Assembly (NCBI GenBank): GCA_902494715.1 | Contig: CABUUJ010000046.1 | Location: forward strand, 1-16,820 | DNA: 16,820 nucleotides | Direction of reading: 5' to 3' | Origin: an uncultured Collinsella sp. | GTDB taxonomy: Bacteria > Actinomycetota > Coriobacteriia > Coriobacteriales > Coriobacteriaceae | In this document: positions 14,614 through 16,820 of the stretch, one piece after another | Numbering within the stretch: the stretch's first letter is position 1 | Layout: each line of letters begins with the position of its first letter | Translations under genes and position numbers: made by a program | The notes under the pieces: generated by a model | Told to the model about the DNA's origin: nothing | Databases searched by the model: none | What the model saw: only the letters and a program-made list of their open reading frames with translations

Positions 14614-15414
14614 GTGGGATTTCGCGACGTTAAGCGTTCTAAGAGCGCAAAAGACACGCGTATCATTGCAATCATCAATCAAAAAGGCGGCGTCGGTAAG
14701 TCAACGACGGCTGTAAACCTTGCAGCAGCACTGGGTGAGCAGGGTCGTAAGACACTGATTGTTGATTTTGATCCGCAGGGAAACAGCACCAGTGGATTCG
14801 GAATTGAAAAAGAAGACCTTGATCACTGCATCTATGATGCATTGCTGAATGATGTGCCGGCAGAATCGCTTGTTCTTGATACAAATTGCAAAAAGGTATT
14901 CGTAATTCCGGCTACAATTCAGCTTGCAGGCGCGGAAATTGAACTCGTAAGCGCAATTGCTCGTGAAACCCGTCTCAAAGATTTGCTTGAGCCGATTCAG
15001 GACGAGTTCGATTTTATTTTCATTGACTGCCCTCCTTCGCTCGGCCTGCTTACTATCAACGCTTTGACCGCAGCAGACAGCGTTTTGATTCCGATCCAGT
15101 GCGAGTATTACGCACTCGAGGGCGTTACGAAGCTGCTTGAGTCAATGAAGATGGTCAAATCTCGTCTGAACAAGGGCTTAGACACCTACGGTGTGCTTAT
15201 GACCATGTATGACTCGCGTACTTCTCTATCGAATCAGGTTGTTGAGGAGGTTCAATCGTACTTTGGTGATAAGGCATTTAAGACGTTGATCCCCCGTACG
15301 GTTAAAATCTCCGAAGCTCCGTCTTTTGGGGAACCGGTAATTACCTATGCACCTCAAAATAAGGGTGCAAAAGCATATATGAACCTTGCAAAAGAGGTGA
15401 TCAAGCGTGCCTAG
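14614..15414 (+). CDS. parA: Chromosome partitioning ATPase ParA (Soj)
   Basis: ParA is a deviant-Walker ATPase that binds DNA non-specifically when ATP-bound and moves ParB-parS complexes; in B. subtilis its homologue Soj also regulates DnaA. The 266-residue protein has KGGVGKST at residues 24-31, the A' motif VDFDPQGN around 50-57 and FIDCPPSLG. The start is GTG 14614, three bases after AGGAGGG. The N-terminus carries a short basic tail before the Walker motif and no helix-turn-helix, as in chromosomal (type Ib-like) ParA. It overlaps parB by 8 nt. Confidence 0.97.
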   Translation: MGFRDVKRSKSAKDTRIIAIINQKGGVGKSTTAVNLAAALGEQGRKTLIVDFDPQGNSTSGFGIEKEDLDHCIYDALLNDVPAESLVLDTNCKKVFVIPATIQLAGAEIELVSAIARETRLKDLLEPIQDEFDFIFIDCPPSLGLLTINALTAADSVLIPIQCEYYALEGVTKLLESMKMVKSRLNKGLDTYGVLMTMYDSRTSLSNQVVEEVQSYFGDKAFKTLIPRTVKISEAPSFGEPVITYAPQNKGAKAYMNLAKEVIKRA

Positions 15415-16312
15415 TGTAAAGAAACGTGGCGGATTGGGACGTGGACTCAATGCTTTGGTCTCAGAGGCCGAGTATGAGACCGGTGGTTCGGCTTCATCGG
15501 CTTCGAATGCCGCATCTGAAACAAAACTACCTATTGAGGATATCGTTCCCAACCCTAATCAGCCGCGAATTCACTTTAACGAAACTGAACTTCGTGAGTT
15601 GAGCGAATCAATCCAAGAACATGGCGTCTTGCAGCCGCTTTTGGTTCGCAAGCATGGAAACGGCTATGAGATCATCGCTGGTGAGCGTCGTTACCAAGCG
15701 TCAAAGCTTGCTGGTCTTGAGGAGCTGCCTGTCATCATTAAAGATGTTAATGATGAAGAGATGCTGGCTCTTGCTCTGATCGAAAACCTTCAGCGTTCTG
15801 ATCTGAATCCCGTCGAAGAGGCTAAGGGCTATCGCCAGCTTATCGATGCCAGCGGTATGACCCAGGAGGCATTGTCGAAGGCAGTCAGCAAGTCACGCTC
15901 TGCAATTACAAACTCGCTGCGCCTTCTCGATCTCCCTGAAGTTGTTCAGCAGATGATTTTTGAGGGCAAACTTACTGCTGGTCATGCACGTGCGATTCTT
16001 GCAGTTCCCTATGAGGACGCTCGAATTCGACTTGCAGAGAAGGTTGTTGCAGAGGGCCTTTCCGTAAGAGCGACAGAAAATCTTGCTCCGTTGTTTTCTG
16101 CCGGAGAGACACCTAAGACGCCGAGGCCTGCAACGCCTCAGTCTTTTAAAAAGGCTGCCCGCGTGCTTCGTCAGGTTTTTAATACCAACGTGCGTGTTAA
16201 GAGCTCGCGTGGAAAGAATAAGATTGAGATTGAGTTTAAAGACGAGGAAGAGCTCTCTCGTATTCTTGGCGAAATGATTCAGTTTGATCAAGGAGGCCAA
16301 GATGAGGAATAG
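15407..16312 (+). CDS. parB: Chromosome partitioning protein ParB (Spo0J)
   Basis: ParB binds parS and slides as a CTP-dependent clamp to form the partition complex. The 301-residue protein opens with the KKRGGLGRGLNAL motif, typical of chromosomal ParB proteins that contact ParA. The CTP-binding N-domain shows PNPNQPR (about 48-54), GERRYQA (92-98) and ENLQRSDLNPVEEA (126-139). The helix-turn-helix lies around 151-175 (TQEALSKAVSKSRSAITNSLRLL), followed by a C-terminal dimerisation domain. It starts at GTG 15407 inside the parA end. The three parS sites upstream and the parS-like site in dnaA are its presumed targets. Confidence 0.97.
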   Translation: MPSVKKRGGLGRGLNALVSEAEYETGGSASSASNAASETKLPIEDIVPNPNQPRIHFNETELRELSESIQEHGVLQPLLVRKHGNGYEIIAGERRYQASKLAGLEELPVIIKDVNDEEMLALALIENLQRSDLNPVEEAKGYRQLIDASGMTQEALSKAVSKSRSAITNSLRLLDLPEVVQQMIFEGKLTAGHARAILAVPYEDARIRLAEKVVAEGLSVRATENLAPLFSAGETPKTPRPATPQSFKKAARVLRQVFNTNVRVKSSRGKNKIEIEFKDEEELSRILGEMIQFDQGGQDEE

Positions 16313-16556
16313 GATTTTAACTGCGATTGCATTGGCGACGACTGTCGCGGCTGGTGCCTTTGCTGGCTATAAGATCGCGACAGACGATGAACTTCGAGGT
16401 CGTTTGCTTCGTAGTGCGCAAGATATTGTCGATACATCCAAGAAGAAAATGGATGTTATGACAGAAGATGTTGCCATGCGTACGGCTCAGGTAACGAAGA
16501 ATCCCAAGATTAATCAAGGTTGGGTTAGTAACCAATGGGAAAATGTAGGCTATTAG
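16302..16556 (+). CDS. Small membrane-anchored protein downstream of parB
   Basis: I do not recognise this 84-residue protein. It starts at ATG 16302, seven bases after AAGGAGG, and overlaps the parB end by 11 nt, so it is probably translated with parAB. Residues about 5-25 (ILTAIALATTVAAGAFAGYKI) form one hydrophobic segment after a basic MRNR, fitting an inside-anchored membrane helix or an uncleaved signal. The rest is charged and probably helical (DELRGRLLRSAQDIVDTSKKK), ending in a Trp-containing tail. This general plan resembles YtxH-like small proteins. An in-frame ATG at 16284 is less well placed than the chosen start. A membrane link for the partition complex is only a guess. Confidence 0.8.
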   Translation: MRNRILTAIALATTVAAGAFAGYKIATDDELRGRLLRSAQDIVDTSKKKMDVMTEDVAMRTAQVTKNPKINQGWVSNQWENVGY

Positions 16557-16564
16557 GTACCTAA
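16553..16564. repeat. Perfect palindrome TTAGGTACCTAA, copy 2
   Basis: Identical to the copy at 13049. Here it includes the stop codon of the small protein gene (16554-16556). Confidence 0.5.
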
Positions 16565-16584
16565 CAATTACTTAGCATATTTTG

Positions 16585-16626
16585 AGGGGTCCTTGTCTGA
16601 TTCACGAGGCAAGGACCCCTTATTTT
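16585..16626 (+). terminator. Terminator of the parAB operon
   Basis: An 11-bp perfect stem pairs 16585-16595 (AGGGGTCCTTG) with 16610-16620 across a 14-nt loop and is followed by TATTTT. It ends the transcript carrying parA, parB and the small protein. Confidence 0.9.
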
Positions 16627-16701
16627 GGCCGTAAAAAATGGGACAGGTAGCAGCTGATTCAAAATTAAGGTCAATAAATAAAACGGCCCCGGTTGCATCT
16701 C

Positions 16702-16820
16702 TGAACTGCATCCCAATTCTTGGACGGGCTAATTAGCGGCCTACGCCGCACATAGGGACTGATTCCGGAACTCCTCCGGGGTCAGTCCCTTTAGTTTAAC
16801 CTGCCTCCTTCTCGTGTTCC
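16702..16820 (-). mobile_element. 3' end of an IS3-family insertion sequence (runs off window)
   Basis: TGAACTGCATCCCAATTCTTG, starting at 16702 with the TG typical of IS3-family ends, is the probable terminal inverted repeat. Just inside it lies the end of a minus-strand transposase. The other end and the target duplication are outside the window. The stretch 16627-16701 between the parAB terminator and this end shows no gene; GGCCGT (16627) and ACGGCC (16683) form a weak inverted repeat around it. Confidence 0.7.
16741..16820 (-). CDS. IS3-family transposase, C-terminal end (partial)
   Basis: The minus strand encodes TRRRQVKLKGLTPEEFRNQS followed by LCAA and a TAG stop (16741-16743). The pattern KLKGLTPEEFRNQSL is the characteristic C-terminus of IS3-family (IS150-like) OrfB transposases, which follows the DDE catalytic core. 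Only about 26 codons are visible, so whether the gene is intact cannot be judged. Confidence 0.75.
   Translation of the reverse strand, partial: NTRRRQVKLKGLTPEEFRNQSLCAA

Noticed and set aside
14519..14716. 65-residue open frame beginning MFHVKH
   Set aside because: The repeated MFHVKH is only the translation of parS palindromes, and the frame runs into parA.
16638..16733. Short plus-strand frame beginning MGQVAAD
   Set aside because: No ribosome binding site, and it runs across the insertion-sequence end, so it is fortuitous.

Overview
This window is the chromosomal replication-origin region of a moderately GC-rich actinomycete. Gene order, GTG/TTG starts with strong AGGAGG-type ribosome binding sites, and the mix of a GC-rich left half with an AT-richer parAB end suggest class Coriobacteriia, most likely Collinsella or a close relative. 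The lineage is inferred from gene order and protein character; no database search was possible.

The left arm is all on the minus strand. Read leftwards from about 11.2 kb it runs: an unusual ATP-binding/winged-helix protein, dnaA, the dnaA-dnaN intergenic origin, dnaN, recF, dciA, a terminator, then gyrB-gyrA and a second terminator near the left edge. The right arm is all on the plus strand: a consensus promoter, rpmH-rnpA-yidD-yidC-jag, a terminator, then rsmG, three parS sites, parA-parB, a small membrane-anchored protein, a terminator, and the 3' end of an IS3-family insertion sequence read on the minus strand. The strand switch lies at about 11.2-11.5 kb.

The genes form a replication and segregation centre. 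DnaA, the DnaA boxes and an AT-rich unwinding zone start replication. DnaN, RecF, DciA and gyrase support the fork. ParA, ParB and parS move the new origins. rpmH-rnpA-yidD-yidC-jag is the conserved translation and membrane-insertion block beside many bacterial origins.

Points that stand out: (1) a GHKL ATPase with a long Gln/Pro-rich linker and a C-terminal winged helix lies 15 nt upstream of dnaA, where rpmH and dnaA are usually adjacent; (2) the DnaA recognition helix reads GNRNHSTV rather than GGRDHTTV, while the best DnaA boxes are TTTTCAACA; (3) there are two box clusters flanking the gene pair, the dnaN-side one with DnaA-trio-like repeats; (4) three perfect parS sites repeat every 39 bp, and a 14/16 parS-like site lies inside dnaA; (5) GyrA has Phe at the position equivalent to E. 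coli Ser83, a known quinolone-resistance position, and a long acidic N-terminal extension.
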